The position numbers were made by a program, and so were the translations under genes. This document shows positions 50,346 to 63,559 of a stretch of DNA of 64,000 nucleotides, in pieces. The notes beneath the pieces were generated by a model. That model was not told the DNA's origin, ran no database searches, and worked only from the letters and a program-made list of their open reading frames with translations. Position 1 is the first letter of the stretch. Each line of letters opens with the position of its first letter. Origin of the DNA: Orbaceae bacterium ESL0721 (GTDB lineage Bacteria > Pseudomonadota > Gammaproteobacteria > Enterobacterales > Orbaceae); contig JAQTHZ010000001.1 in the NCBI GenBank assembly GCA_029433365.1, positions 1,334,241-1,398,240 on the forward strand. Direction: 5' to 3'.

Positions 50346-50605
50346 TAAAAATCTTAATGATATGGCTTAAATAGTTCTCAATTATAACGCAAAGTGCAAC
50401 AGGTTTGCTACCGCAGTTTAATGCGCGCGATATGGCGATTTTAATCGGTTATCTATAATGATCGGCAAAAACAGGTTAATTTCTTTGCTTTTAATTATGG
50501 CTGTTAATCAGAGCGTAACTATGCTGCAAAACAGTTATTAAGAATATTTATTAAGAATAGTGATCAATCTAAATCCATCGATGTTTTAGGGATAGGTGTG
50601 CAGTT

Positions 50606-51819
50606 ATGTCCAAAAATGTTTCGCCCGTTAATCTTTTATCAGCTTTCTCTATATTTATGGGCAAAAAAAATGGTGGATTTGGTCGCTTTGTCTCATGGCT
50701 ATCAATGTTGAAGAACATTGTCTTTAGGATCGCTAGGGCTTATCGTCGTATTATCTGTTATGAATGGACTCCGAAAAATCCAGATGCAAAAATAATATTT
50801 TGCGATTCTTCATAAGCCGAAATCACCTCATCTGGCATATCGTATCAATACTCACTGATCTCCCTCGCCAGCAATTTACAACAATACCCAATGTCAATCA
50901 GATAACACCACTAATCACTAGCGATGTGGTGTTGCAAAGGGTGAGCATGGGATTACATTAACTACGTTAATGGGGTTGATCCCAATGAGTATGATCCGGT
51001 TCGTGACTATATCTATTGGGGTGATTTAAACGATCTACAGGCAGGGCAGTACAATATTATTATCGGTTATCAATTGGCGGATCAACTGAAAGTGACGGTG
51101 GGTGATAAGATCACATTATGGTGACTGGGCAGTCAGTCACCCCAGTTGGGCGAATTCCGTCACAGCGCCTTTGCCTCGCCACGGGCATTTTTAATGTTAA
51201 CCATGATATCAATCGATCGCTTATCTATATCTCAAACCGATATTTGCCAAAAATCTACTACGTTACCCTGCCGATACCATTACCAGTTGGCGCCTCTTTT
51301 ATCAAATCCTCTTAATATTGAATCAGTTACCAATAGTGCTTTGCCTAATAATCTTATTTTTAAAGATTGGCGATTAAAACGTGGTGAACTATTTCAAGCG
51401 GTTAAGATGGAAAAAAATGTGATGGGGTTACTGATTAGCTGATTGTGATTGTTGCCGCCTTCAATATCATCACCTAACTCACTGCTAGTGTTAGAAGCAG
51501 GGCGAAGTATTATTTTAAAGACGCAAGGACTTTCTAGGCTCAAAAATTATGTTGATTTTTATTATTCAAGGTGCGAGTTCAGGCATCATTGGTACGCTGC
51601 TCGGAACCATTTTAGGCGTGATACTGGCGCTCAATCTTAATGATCTTATGCAGCTACTGCATGTCTCATTTGCCGGTATTACGCTACCGACTTTAGTTGA
51701 ACCGAAACAGGTGATTATAATTATTATTGGATTACTATGTTTATCACTTCTCTCAACGCTCTATCCTGCTTATAAGGCAGCCAATATTCAGACCCGCCGA
51801 GGCGTTACGTTATGAATAA
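50606..51819 (+). pseudogene. lolC: Lipoprotein-releasing system transmembrane protein LolC, fragmented
   Basis: Inner-membrane subunit of the LolCDE transporter that extracts outer-membrane lipoproteins. Start ATG at 50606; GGFGRFVSWLSM, then (frames changing) TTSDVVLQRVSMGLH-like ITSDVVLQR, VTPVGRIPSQRLCLATGIF, FKDWRLKRGELFQAVKMEKN, IQGASSGIIGTLLGTILGVI and LSTLYPAYKAANIQ match LolC to the final EALRYE, ending at 51819. LolD starts inside its last codons (8-base overlap). Several one-base losses and a short gap interrupt it. Because LolC is essential, the breaks are probably errors. Confidence 0.85.
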
Positions 51820-52550
51820 TCTCTCTACTAAACAGCTGGACAAAACTCCTCTGCTCTCGACAAAACATCTCTGTAAAACCTATAAAGAGGGCAGTTTAGT
51901 TACCGAGGTGTTAAAGATGTCACATTTGATATCTACCCAAAATCCCTGCTTGCCATTATTGGTAGCTCCAGGTTCAGGAAAAAAGTACCTTATTACATCT
52001 GTTAGGTGGATTAGATAGACCAAGTTTGGGTGAGATTATTTTTTTCAATCCCAAAAGATGAGTGCACTTTCAGAGACTGAAAAGGCAGCGCATGCCCGGA
52101 CAAAAAATTGGCTTTGTCTATCAGTTCCACCACCTTTTACCCGATTTTACCGCCTTAGAAAATATTGCCATGCCACTCTTAATTGGTGGCGTCTCGCCCA
52201 ATGAGGCGAAAGAGCGGGCGATGGCGATGCTTGAGTCAGTCAACCTAGCCAAACGGGCGGGAGGGCATAGGTCATCAGAGCTATCAGGCGGGGAGCGGCA
52301 GCGCGTAGCGATAGGGCGTGCGCTAATTAATCGCCCCGCACTTGTGATGGCAGATGAGCCAACCGGTAATTTGGATCGCTCCCACCGCCGAGGCGATTTT
52401 TGAACTTCTTATTAAGCTCAATAGTGAGCAGGTACCGCCTTTTTAGTGGTAACACATGATCTCGCATTAGCCAATAAGTTGGATAAACAGTTAGTTATGC
52501 GCGATGGTAAGTTAGATCTCACAGCAGACCAAAACAGCAGCGGTAAATAA
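51812..52550 (+). pseudogene. lolD: Lipoprotein-releasing system ATP-binding protein LolD, fragmented
   Basis: ATPase of the LolCDE complex. STKHLCKTYKEGSLVTEVL is the N-terminal strand; the Walker A region appears as APGSGKKYLI after a frame change (normally GSSGSGKSTLL). The remainder is clear: [20 protein letters not shown], the ABC signature [20 protein letters not shown], Walker [14 protein letters not shown], and [18 protein letters not shown]. About four frame breaks. Overlaps lolC and abuts lolE. Confidence 0.87.
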
Positions 52551-52551
52551 G

Positions 52552-53783
52552 ATGAGTTTAGCCTTAGTTACCGCGATAAAATTTCGCAAAGGGCTGCGTA
52601 AAAAAGTGGCATGTATCGACTTTACTTATCAGTCATCTCAACACTCAGTATTGCCATTGGGCTGGCAGCGTTAATTATTGGGTTAAGTGCTATGAATGGT
52701 TTCGAACGTGAATTAAAAGATCGCGTGTTATCGGTCATGCCGCATGGTCAGATCTACTCGACAACTGGAACTTTATAGAGGAGCAGCGGCCGTTAGCGCA
52801 GCGGTTAGCACAAGATGATAATATAACCTCTATCATGCCTTATGTCAGATTTACCGGTCTGCTTGAAAATGGGCGCAAATTGAGTGCAATCGAGGTCCGT
52901 GGAGTCCAGCAGAAACAGCAAAAGAGTATTAAGCTACCAAATTATGTGCTTAACGATCGCTGGCAAACATTTAAAGCCGATGAGGGTCAGATTATTATTG
53001 GTGCAGGGTTAGCGAAACATTGGGAGCTAAAAAGAGGGATAGTTGGATTTGCTGATTCTCTTGTAAGATAATCAACTCAAACCGCCAAAACGAATCCGGC
53101 TACGAGTCGCCGGCATGTGGAGAATCTTATTAAGGGCTTGAAAGTAATAATTTGGCAATTATCCCCCTTAAAGATGCACAAAAACTGTTGAATCTTGGTG
53201 ATAGCGTGACGGGTTTGATGATCAATGTGAAAGATCTCTATCACGCGAGTAGCGTTATCAATCACACGCTTTTAAACTCAATCTTGCAACAACTCTTGTC
53301 GCATCGAGTTGGGAGCAGAGTTATGGTTATATGTACAACGATATTCAGATGATTCGCCAAATCATACTTAGCGATGATTGTGGTGATTGGCGTTGCCTGT
53401 TTAATATTGTCTCAACGTTAGTGATTGCGGTGAAAGATAAACATCGTGATATCGCCATTTTAAAGACTTTAGGTGCTACTAATAGATTAATTCGCCGCAT
53501 CTGGTACGGCGTCATCTCTGGTTTATTGGTAGTGTGATTGGCGTACTATTGGGGGGTGATTGTTTCGTGTAGCTTTCTTCTGATTCATAGGCTTTATTGA
53601 GTCCCTTTTAGGGCATAAATTACTCAATAGCCATATCTATTTTGTCGATTTTTGCAGCTTCGAAAATAGATCCTATTGATATTATTATCGTCTTTTGCAC
53701 CGCAATGTTACTCTGTAATGAAGTTACTACCCTGCAAGGAGGCATGTAAAATTGAACCAGCTAGGATCTTAAGTAGCTTTTAA
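52552..53783 (+). pseudogene. lolE: Lipoprotein-releasing system transmembrane protein LolE, fragmented
   Basis: Second membrane subunit of LolCDE. From the ATG at 52552: [17 protein letters not shown], then (in changing frames) [110 protein letters not shown] and [20 protein letters not shown] match LolE. The end is [11 protein letters not shown] with the stop at 53781-53783. The length is right for a ~410-residue protein. Frameshifts again look like errors. A second, scrambled copy follows. Confidence 0.85.
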
Positions 53784-55112
53784 TTCTTTTTAATCAGGAG
53801 TATGATTCGCTCGTTTACATTTTCTGTTTAGAATTTAAATAAATTTAAACGAAAAATGTCCGATGCAATTCCAATAACCCTCCCTTACTACGAGTCGCCG
53901 GCATATTAGATATAATGGGAGCTTAAGTAATAATTTCACCAACGTTGACAATATTAAAATGAGCGGCATAATCAAATGTGGAACTGGCGAAGTCATCTGA
54001 ATATATACCTTTCTTACAGAAGTCGTTGCAGACATTTAAGCGTATTGATGATAACGCCGTGATGCACAAAAACTGTTGAATCTTGGTGATAGCGTGTTCA
54101 ATGGATAACCACCTAACGGGCTAACCCTGCACCAACGGGTTTTGATGATCATCTGATGTAAATATTATCTTTGCTAGCTGCTGCGTAGGAGATCTCTATC
54201 AATATGTTGCGCGCGAGTAGCGTTGTTATCAATCACACGCTTTTTAAACTCAGGTAAATAAGATGATCTTGCAAAGGGCTGCAGTGGCATGGTATCGCTT
54301 GTCGCATCGAAGTTGTTATCGGGAGATACTCGACAACTGGAACGGTGCAGCCGTTAGCGCAGCAGTTGACAAACCATCATAACCTCTATCATGCCTTATT
54401 CAGATTTACCGATGTGAAAATGGGCGCAAGGTGCAATCGAGGTCCGTGGAGTCGATCCAGCAGAAACAGCAAGAAGTAGATGATTCGCTGGCAAACATTT
54501 AAAGCCGATGATCAGTATTGGTGCAGGGTTAGCGAGCTAAAAGAGGATAGTTGGGTTACGCTACTGTGATTCAAACCGGCGTTCGCCGGCATATTAGCCT
54601 GTTTTAATATTGATCTGTTGAATCTTGGTGATAGCGTGACGTTATGTGATCTCTATGCGGTGAACACGCTTTTTAAACTCAAAACAACTCTTGTCGTCGA
54701 TATCATAAGTTATATGCCATTTAAAGACTTAGCGATGATTGTGGTGATTGGCGTTGCCTGTTTAATATTGTCTCAACGTTAGTGATTAGATTAATTCGCT
54801 TAAAGACTTTAGGTGCATCTTTATCTGGTACGGCGTCATCTCTGGATTTATTGGTAGTGTGATTGGCGTACTATTGGGGGTGATTGTTTCGTGGCAACTT
54901 TCTTCGATTATGGGCTTTATTGAGTCCCTTTTTAGGGCATAAATTACTCAATAGCCATATCTATTTTTGTCGATTTTTTACCTTCGAAAATGAATCCTAT
55001 TGATATTATTATCGTCTTTTGCACCGCAATGTTACTCTCGCTTATTGCAAGTTACTACCCTGCAAGGAGGGCATGTAAAATTGAACCAGCTAGGATCTTA
55101 AGTAGCTTTTAA
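53784..55112 (+). repeat. Scrambled second copy of lolE
   Basis: This ~1.3-kb stretch repeats pieces of lolE. Its last part (about 54735-55112) is a nearly full copy of the lolE 3' end with the same final [11 protein letters not shown] codons and the same downstream sequence (TTCTTTTTAATCAGGAGTAT occurs at 53784 and 55114). Its first part is a jumble in which short pieces (6-30 bases) from the lolE 5' half and 3' half alternate, for example around 54245-54330, where GGTAAATAAGATGA (5' end) is followed by TCTTGCAA (3' end), AGGGCTGC (5') and CTTGTCGCATCGA (3'). No continuous ORF exists. Most likely an assembly or consensus artefact. Confidence 0.8.
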
Positions 55113-55243
55113 TTCTTTTTAATCAGGAGTATAGTTAAAGCTCGTTTACATTTTTCTGTTTTTAAATTTAAATAAATTTAACAAAATAAGTTCATAATAG
55201 CGGGTCTAATCCCCATTATGATTATTGTAGCTGAGCTAATACT

Positions 55244-56382
55244 ATGAATCATAAAAAGCAACTTATCGTAAAAAATTATTAGATGAAACACCAATTAAAA
55301 TTAACGGAAGTAACCCGTGGGATGTTCAGATCAATGATGACTCTTTTTATGGACAGGTACTCAAAGAGGGGTCGATCAGTTAGGCGAATCCTACATGCAA
55401 GGAAGTGGGAATCAGATCAGATAGATGAGATGATTGTTTATTATTCTTCAACTTATAATTTGGATGATGAAAGTCCACACCAAATTTGATCTCTACATCA
55501 CTAAACTCCGTTTTCTACTTTTCAACTTACAAAGCAAAACTCGCGCCTATATTGTTGGGCGAAAACATTACGATTTTGGTAATGATCTCTTTTGAAAAAT
55601 GTTAGATAAAGAGCTCAATTACTCCTGCGGTTACTGGAAAAATGCCAAATAATTTAGATGAAGCGCAAGAGGCAAAATTGGATCTAATAGCACAAAGTTA
55701 CAGTTAAAGCCCGGAATGAAAGTGCTTGATGTTGGTTGTGGTTGGGGTGGTTTTAGTGAATTTGCTGCCAGAAAATATGGTTGCGAAGTGAAAGGGGATC
55801 ACCATCTCGAAAGAGCAAGCTGATTATGCTCAAAAGCGTTGCCAAGGTCTACCAGTTGGGATCTTGTGCTCTAATGGATTACCGCGATCTAGATGAGAAG
55901 TGCAATCGCATCGTCTCAATCAGTATGTTTGAACATGTCGGTCAAAAAAATTATGCCACCTATTTCACCAAACTAAACAGTCTATTAGCTGATGATGGAC
56001 TCTTTCTTCTCCACACCATCTGGTACTAACACCTCCCATCTTGGTAATGATCCTTGGCTCAATAAATATCTTTCCCAATGGCGTATTACCCTCAATTGCA
56101 CAGTTAAGCCGAGCAACCGAAGGGAAGTTTATTATGGAAGATTGGCAAAACTTTGGTCTGATTGCTGATAAAAACGCTGATGGCATGGCATGAAAACTTA
56201 ATGCGCAATAAGCCAGAACTGCAAAAGCACTACGGCAAAGAGGAGTTACGCATGTTCACCTACTACACTCAACCTCTACTGCTTTTGGCCGGCACCTTCC
56301 GCGCCAGAACAACCCAACTCTGGCAGAGTGGTCTTCTCGAAAAAAACGCAAAGAGCGTTATGATGCACCAAGGTGATGTGTG
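55244..56382 (+). pseudogene. cfa: Cyclopropane-fatty-acyl-phospholipid synthase, fragmented
   Basis: Methylates double bonds of membrane phospholipid acyl chains using SAM. In changing frames: LLDETPIKINGSNPWDVQIN, FYGQVLKEGSISLGESYMQG, KHYDFGNDLF, the SAM-binding motif MKVLDVGCGWGGFSEFAA, DYRDLDEKCNRIVSISMFEH, VGQKNYATYFTKLNSLLADD, LFLLHTI, MEDWQNFG and GTFRARTTQLWQ match E. coli Cfa (382 residues). About eight frame breaks. Lies after lolE with ~130 bases of A/T-rich spacer. Confidence 0.85.
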
Positions 56383-57305
56383 AATAGGAGAGTAATATTT
56401 GCTAAATTCACTGTTAAATAGAAATCCTGCTGCGATAGCAGTTGGCAGGTGGTTTGGGAGGTAATGCAGGTGGGTAGATGTCCCTGTGGTCAAAATTACC
56501 AAACAGGTTGAGCCATTTATCCATCTCACTCTAACCACTGCCATCTGATCTTTCCCTAATTTAATAGAGACTTTTTAACACTAAAAGTAGGCTATTATGA
56601 GCAAAAAAAATAAGATCCCATTCTAAAAGGAAGCTATCAACTTCCAAGCAGTAGTAAATAGGAAGCTATCAACTTCGCAGTAAACAGTAGTAAAGTAGCG
56701 AAGTAACTTACCGATAAACAGCTAATGGTTAAGTTGAAAATTACAAAATATTTTGTAGGTGGATGGTAGAGCTTAGATCTAATAGTACAAATTTAGACAA
56801 ACAGTTCGTTTTCTTAAAACGGAAATCAAAGCAGTTCACCGTTTTTTACTATTTGCTGTCTATTAATGAAAATCTATTTCTATATGATATTTAGTTGCTG
56901 TTTTTAAAGAGATAGTTAAATTATCTTTATGAAAAAATAGCTTAACCTAAAACATTTTCAGGTAAAAGCCACTTTAATCCTCTCACTTATCTTTTAAATA
57001 AAAGCCAAAAAATCGTGCTTTAAAGGTAATCACTACTCAAAAAAGATTTACCCATAATCTTGTTAACGCTCTGTTTATCAGTGTAGTATTAAATCACTAT
57101 TTTGCTAAAAATTAATGCATTGACGCCTAATCAGAGTTCATTAATTCTAAAGGGTGTACTATTCTGCGTTTTTTATAAATAGCCATTAAATTCAATTACT
57201 AATTTCAATTATTAAATTCAATACTAAATTTAATCTTAAATCTAACTATAAATAATCAGATACTGCCAAAAAGGCACCCCATAACAATAAAAAAGGAATA
57301 ACACA
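56383..57305. other. Long intergenic region upstream of the FhaB/CdiA-type gene
   Basis: About 920 A/T-rich bases. At 56630-56700 there is a direct repeat (AGGAAGCTATCAACTT occurs twice, with GCAGTAGTAAA nearby). A frame around 56470-56580 gives short hydrophobic-to-polar peptides that I cannot assign. No cdiB/fhaC transporter gene is visible here. The end (57285-57305) holds the ribosome-binding site AAAAAGGAATAACACA of the exoprotein gene. Confidence 0.5.
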
Positions 57306-57595
57306 ATGAACGCACGCTTTTACCGTCTTATCTATAATCCGAACTCGAGCACTTATAATGGCAGTAGCAGCTGAGATTAGCAGGTCAAATAGTTGTGCAG
57401 GAGTACGGTTAAAGCGGCGTCTTTAGTTAATAAAAGTTTTGATGGTAGATTAAAAGCGGTCACCTTAAAACCGCTCACATTTAGAACCTACCTAGCGCTT
57501 GGGCTTGCAACTATCTCGCTCCCATCTCTCTTATTTACCCCAGGTCAGCTTTTGCCTCAACAATTATTGCTGACAGTAGCCATAAAGAGCAGCCG

Positions 57596-58198
57596 ATGGT
57601 GATTAACAGCGCTAATGGCACGACGCAAGTTAATATTGTCACCCCTAATAAACTAATAAAACATGGGCTTTCGCATAATAGGTATTCACAGTTTGATGTC
57701 TCAAATCAAGGGGTGATTTTAAATAACTCGGGTAAAAACAGTAAGACGCAGTTAGCAGGCTATATTGAGGGGAATCAAGCTTTAATGCAGAGCGGGGGCG
57801 CTAAAATCATCTTAAATGAGGTAAATAGCAGCAGACCTTCACAGTTAAATGGTTATATTGAAGTTGCGGGGCAAAAGGCGCAGGTGATTATTGCCAATAG
57901 TGCTGGTATTACTTGCAGTGGCTGCGGTTTTATTAATGCGGGCAGAAGCACCTTAACCACCGGTAAACCGGTCATTAATGAGGGGCAGTTAACTGGCTAT
58001 CAGGTGACAAATGGCACCATTAATGTTGAGGGGAAAGGGTTTGATGCGAGCCGCTCTGACTATACCGACTTAATTGCGAGAGCTGTGCAAATCAACTCCG
58101 CCATCTGGGCAAATGAGGCGAATGTGATTACGGGGCAAAATGAAGTGAGCCTTGAACCATTGACACGGGGCAAAGACAGTTACGCCACTAGATATTAG
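57596..58198 (+). other. TPS (haemagglutination activity) domain of the exoprotein
   Basis: About 200 residues in one clean frame: VNIVTPNKLIKHGLSHNRYS, QFDVSNQGVILNNSGKNSKT, QLAGYIEGNQAL, ILNEVNSSRPSQLNGYIEVA, IANSAGITCSGCGFINAGRS, TLTTGKPVINEGQLTGYQVT. These are the conserved motifs by which a CdiB/FhaC-type outer-membrane partner recognises the exoprotein. The cysteine pair in CSGCGF is typical of CdiA-type proteins. Confidence 0.9.
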
Positions 58199-61100
58199 TT
58201 CAACTAATCAGACAGATAATAGTAATAATAACAGCAACATAACTGATAGACCCGAATTTGCAATCGATGTTGCAGCGCTTGGCGGGATGTATGCAGGTAA
58301 AATCAGGATGATAGGCACCGAGAAGGGGTTGGGGTTCGAAGTGCAGGTGAGCTTGGTGCCTCTGCTGGCAGCATCACCTTATCAGCTGATGGTAAGATTA
58401 TTAACCTTGGCGCCATGCAGGCAAACACGGCTATCAACCTTAATAGCCGCGGGGATATCCAAAATGAGAAGCAGCTCTATAGCCACGGCGATATAGCGCT
58501 TAGTAGCCAAAAAGATATCAAAAATAGTGGCTCAGTTGTTGCTGGGCAGAATATCACTTTAATAAGTGGTGATGCTGGTAATGGTAATAGTAATGGTAAT
58601 AGTGATGGTGCTAATAGTTATGGCACTATCACTAGCAGCAAAGGCAGCACCCTTGCCGCCGGCGTTGATGATAAGGGGCGGTTAACTAAAGCGGGCAGCA
58701 TTTCGGCTCACGCGGATAATATCACGCTACATGGCAGTAACCTTGCAACTAAGAGTATAGATTTAAAGAGTCAAAATGCGCTTGATTTACAAGGCAGTGA
58801 GGTTCAGACCGGCTCACTTACGGCTAACGCATCTAAAATGGCACTGCAAAATGCATCGATTAATGCCAAAGAGGATATTAACCTAACTGCTGATACTATT
58901 AACCATAAAGCAGCTACTTTGCTTGGTAGTAATCTACATATTACAGCTGATAGCCTAAGTGGTGATGGCAAGCTACTTGCTGGGCAAAACATCACCTTAA
59001 ACCTGAAAGAGGCTTTCACAAATCAGAGTGATATTATTGCAAACGGCAGTATCAACGTGAATCATGAAAATAGCCTTATCAACGATGGGCGACTACTTGC
59101 AGGTGACAGCCTTACACTTAAAACGCTAGCAAGTTCTAAGCGAATGCTTGCCACCATCACCAATAAAGGCGTTACCAGATGGAAGTCTGAGAACTGAGAA
59201 CATCACAGTTCTTGGTGATACACTAACTAACTATGGGATGATTAATGGCGGCGCAGTTAAGCTCACTTTAACGGGGACTTTTTTAAACCTTGGCGCTGCC
59301 CGCTTTTATGGTGATGATATCTTAATTAATGCAGTAAATGTTAAAAACCACGGTGATAGTTTAGACACCAAAGAGGCGCCAACTGTTGCTGCTAGGCAGA
59401 AAATGGTGATTAATAGCCAAACAGTTGATAACGATAACCACGCCCTGCTGCTTAGCCTTGGTGATATATCAATAGTTGCTGATACTGTTAATAACCACTC
59501 AGCAACCATCGAGTTATCAACGGTGATATGGTAATTATTGCTGACACGATTAACAACATCAATGACCGCTTTATCACGGAGATTGCCGAAATAGATAAGG
59601 TAGATGAGATTAAAGAGTACTCCCCGTTTGGCTCAGCAGACCGCTACAGGCCTGATAATGGCGGCGCATTGAGGTTAGCAAGACTTTTTAAAAAGACAGC
59701 GCTGCAACCACCGTGAGTGGATAATGACCACGTGAGTGATGGCACGAGTGATGGCACTCTGGCTATAAGTTCTATGAGTATAACTATGATAAAACTGTTT
59801 ATGAGACCTTAATCACCGAGACCAACCCCGCAAATATTATGGCGGGCGGGAATCTCACCATCAAAGCCAAAACGGTTAATAATGAGAACAGCAAAATCTT
59901 AGCCGGTCAAAACCTACTCTTAACGGTGACTGATTTAAACAACTACTCCACTGCTGGCATTAATCGAGTCGAAGATATCGGCACAGTCACCTACCACTAC
60001 CGTAAGAAAAGAAGAAAGCTGCTGGTACTAAACATACCTATAAACATAAAACCTCAACCTCTGCATATCAGAACATCACCGAGACCACCATTGATGTTGG
60101 CAATAGTGAGATAAAAGAGCACGCTATCACGCCAAGTAGCAGCTTAAATGATAAGGCACGAGATAAGGTTAATATTATCAATAACGTTGCAACTATTGAG
60201 AGTGATATCAAGCTCCCAAACAGTGCCATCTACAGCGTGAATAAAGATGTTGATAAGAACTACCTAATGCTGAGACCGACCCCAAATTTACAAGCCACCA
60301 TAAGTGGCTAAGAAAGAGACTATATGTTTTGATAGAATGCGCCTCGACCTAATAACATCCAAAAGCGGCTTGGTGATGGCTACTATGAGCAGCAGCTCAT
60401 AAAAGAGCAGGTGGTCGCATTAACCGGTCAGCGCTACCTTGGCAGCTATCAAAGTGATATGGAGCAGTATCAGGCGCTAATGAACGCTGGGGCGACTTTT
60501 GCTGATATGTATAACTTAACTGTTGGGGGTAGCCTTAACTAAAGAGCAGATGGAGTCGCTAACAACTGACATTGTCTGGTTTGTGAGTAAAACTGTTGAA
60601 GTTAATGGCAATAGAGAAGAGGTGCTTGCGCCCGCAGCTCTACATAAGTTAACCGCCCCAAAGTGAGCGCAACTGGCGCACTAATTGCTGGCAGCAATGT
60701 GGTTATCCAAAGTCATAGTGCCTTTGGCATATTAATGGCAACGGCAATATCAACTCAACTGGTGCGATTAACAGTAAAAAGCAGCTAGTAATAACTAGCG
60801 ATAACATCACAAACAGTGGCGTTATAAGTGGTGGGCTTTTACAGATGGCAAGTCAAGGTGCTAATTAACCACGGCACCATTTTAAGGTTCTGATGGAGTT
60901 AACCTATCTGCTAAGAACGACATTATCCTTGAGAGCAAAACCAAAACCAATATCAACAAACTACGGGCAAAATAGCAGTAATAATACCGCAATCGATCGC
61001 CCCTCACAGGTGATAACAACAAATGGTGATATCACAGATGGCTGCTGGGCACGATATTAACCTTGCAGCGGGTCAAGTTGTTAATCAGAGTGATAAAAAT

Positions 61101-62310
61101 AGCAGCGGTAAAATAACCCTTACAGCCAAAAACGACACCACAAACTTGATAGCATTGAAGCAGCAGAACAAGCAATCGATTCACACCAGTAAAAACAACT
61201 ACCGCAAATCGGATATTAAAGAGCAGGTGGTTGAGCGCGGGTCAACTATCCAAGGCGGTAAAATAATGGCAACGAATATTGCCATTAATGCAGTAAAAAC
61301 AACTAACGATATTAAAGAGCAGGTGGGTAACAAGGTAATGGGTAGCGATATTAAGGTGAACAGGTAGCGAGCGAGCAGAACCTTAATCTGACAGCTGGCA
61401 ACAATATCGATATCAACAGCAGCAAAGAGGAGACGCAGTTAACTGACCATAGTAAAGTGAAATCAAGCGGCTTTTTAAGTAGTGAGACAACTATCTCCCA
61501 TATTGAAGTAGATAATGAGACGCAAAAGGGGAGCTACTTAACTGGCGAAAATGTTACCCTTAATGCCGGTAACAATATGTCAGTTATTGGTAGTGATATT
61601 ATTGCTGACTCTGCCCTTAACCTTACAGCAGGTGGAGATATCAATATTGATGCGGCTAAAGAGATTTACCACCACTATGAGCAGAATATTACTAAAAAGT
61701 CGGGTTTAAAAGTCTTGGAGTCACTTATGGTAGTGAGTCATCAGACCTTAAGCAGACAGATAATGAGGAGGCTTACCGTTCTTGGAGCACTGTTGGTGAG
61801 TCAATGGGGACAGATAATGAGGAGGCTTACCGTGGCAGCACTGTTGGCAGCTTAATGGGGAGTGTCAATATCAGCTCTGGTAAAAATCTCACGATTAATG
61901 GCAGTGATGTGATTGCGAAAGAGGATATTAAGCTACAGGGCGAGAGTGTTGCCATCACCGCACAAGATGCAAAGACCACCTATGATGAGAACTACACCTA
62001 TAAAAAGAGCGGGCTAACGGTTGCCTTAACTGGCACAGCGGCTGACCTTTATGAGGCAGGTAAAGCAGTTAAAGAGAGCAAAAAAAGGGGCAATGATAAG
62101 TTAACTGCGCTGCAAGCAGTAAAAGCCACCTTAACGGGTGCTGGCGCTCTTGATAGTCAGACCCAAAATGATAAAAGGGGAGTCACAGGCCTCAATTGGG
62201 CTGATGAGATGGTAACAGGACGCAATTAAACTGAGCGGACAGTAAAAGAGGAGCAGCACAGTGCTAAGGGGAGCACAGTTAGCGCTGGGCGAGATGTTAC
62301 CATTACAGCA

Positions 62311-62406
62311 ACAGGGAATGCCAACAACGCAAATAACAACACAGACAATAGTAACAACACAAATAACACAAACAACACAAATACCAACAACTCAAACACC
62401 GGCAAT
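62311..62406 (+). repeat. Asn/Thr-rich low-complexity tract in the exoprotein
   Basis: About 30 codons, nearly all Asn, Thr or Ser (for example TNNTNNTNTNNSN), built from repeated AACAACACAAAT-type units. It lies between two FHA-type repeats. Similar shorter tracts are at 58200-58250 (TDNSNNNSN) and 58575-58620 (GNGNSNGNSDG). Confidence 0.85.
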
Positions 62407-63559
62407 ATCACCCTAACTGGCAGTGAGATTAAAGCAGGTAACGATGTTAACCTAACCGCTGCTAACAACTTAAATGTGACTGCTGCCTTAAATACGCAGC
62501 ATAGTGATAGGAAAGAGACCAGCAAAGGTGGCAATGTTGGTATTGGGCTCTCGTTTGGTGGTGATGAGAGCGGTTTTCGGTTTAAAGGGGATGCGAACTT
62601 TAGCCGTGAGCGGGAGAGGCAAGATGGTAGTGCTTGGAGTGAGGGGGTAATTAGTGCCGGTAACACTTTAAATGCAAATATTCAAAATGATGCGAACCTA
62701 ACAGGCGCCATCTTAAATGGCAATACGGTTAACCTAAATGTTGGCGGCAATCTTAATCTTACCTCACTACAAGATAGTGATGATTATGACTATGATAAAA
62801 TCAGTGCCTCCATTAATGGCTCTGCTGGCTTTGGTGGCGCTAGTGGTAACCTTGCATTTGATAGCACCCAGATGACCAGCCACTGGCAGAGCGTTACTGA
62901 GCAGACTGGCATTTTTGCAGGCAGTGGCGGTTATAACATCACCGTAAATAACAACACGAATCTTACTGGTGCCGTGATTGCATCAGAGGCGACCGACAGT
63001 AGCAAAAACACTTTAAATACCGGCACCTTAACCTTTAGTGATATAAAAAACAGTGCCAACTATAAAGTAGACCATGTCTCACTTAGTGTTGGCACGAGTA
63101 ACAGCTCACCAACAGCTGGCGCCCCTGCCATCTACCATAAAGAGGAGAGCAGTAAAAACATAACCCACTCAGCAATTGAGAATGGCACTATCAATATCCA
63201 TGACAAAGAGCATCAAACGCAAAACATCAACGAGCTAAGTCATGACACCGCCAATGCGCACCACACTTTAAAACCTATCTTTGATAAAGATAAAGAGCTT
63301 GAGAAGATAGAGATTATCGACTCAATTCGTGATATTGCAAACCAAGCGAAAGACCTCGCCCATAAATATGACAAACTACAGGCGCAAAAAGCGGTAGATA
63401 AGAACGGCGTGCCGCAGAAATTTAAGGATGAAGCAGCAGCTGCGCTCTCCCAAAATGGCAATAAACCAACAGAGGCAGAGATTAACCAGCTCGCCTATAA
63501 TAACGCCGTTAATGACCATATTATTAACCAGAGTCAAAATAACCTTGGCACCATGGGTG

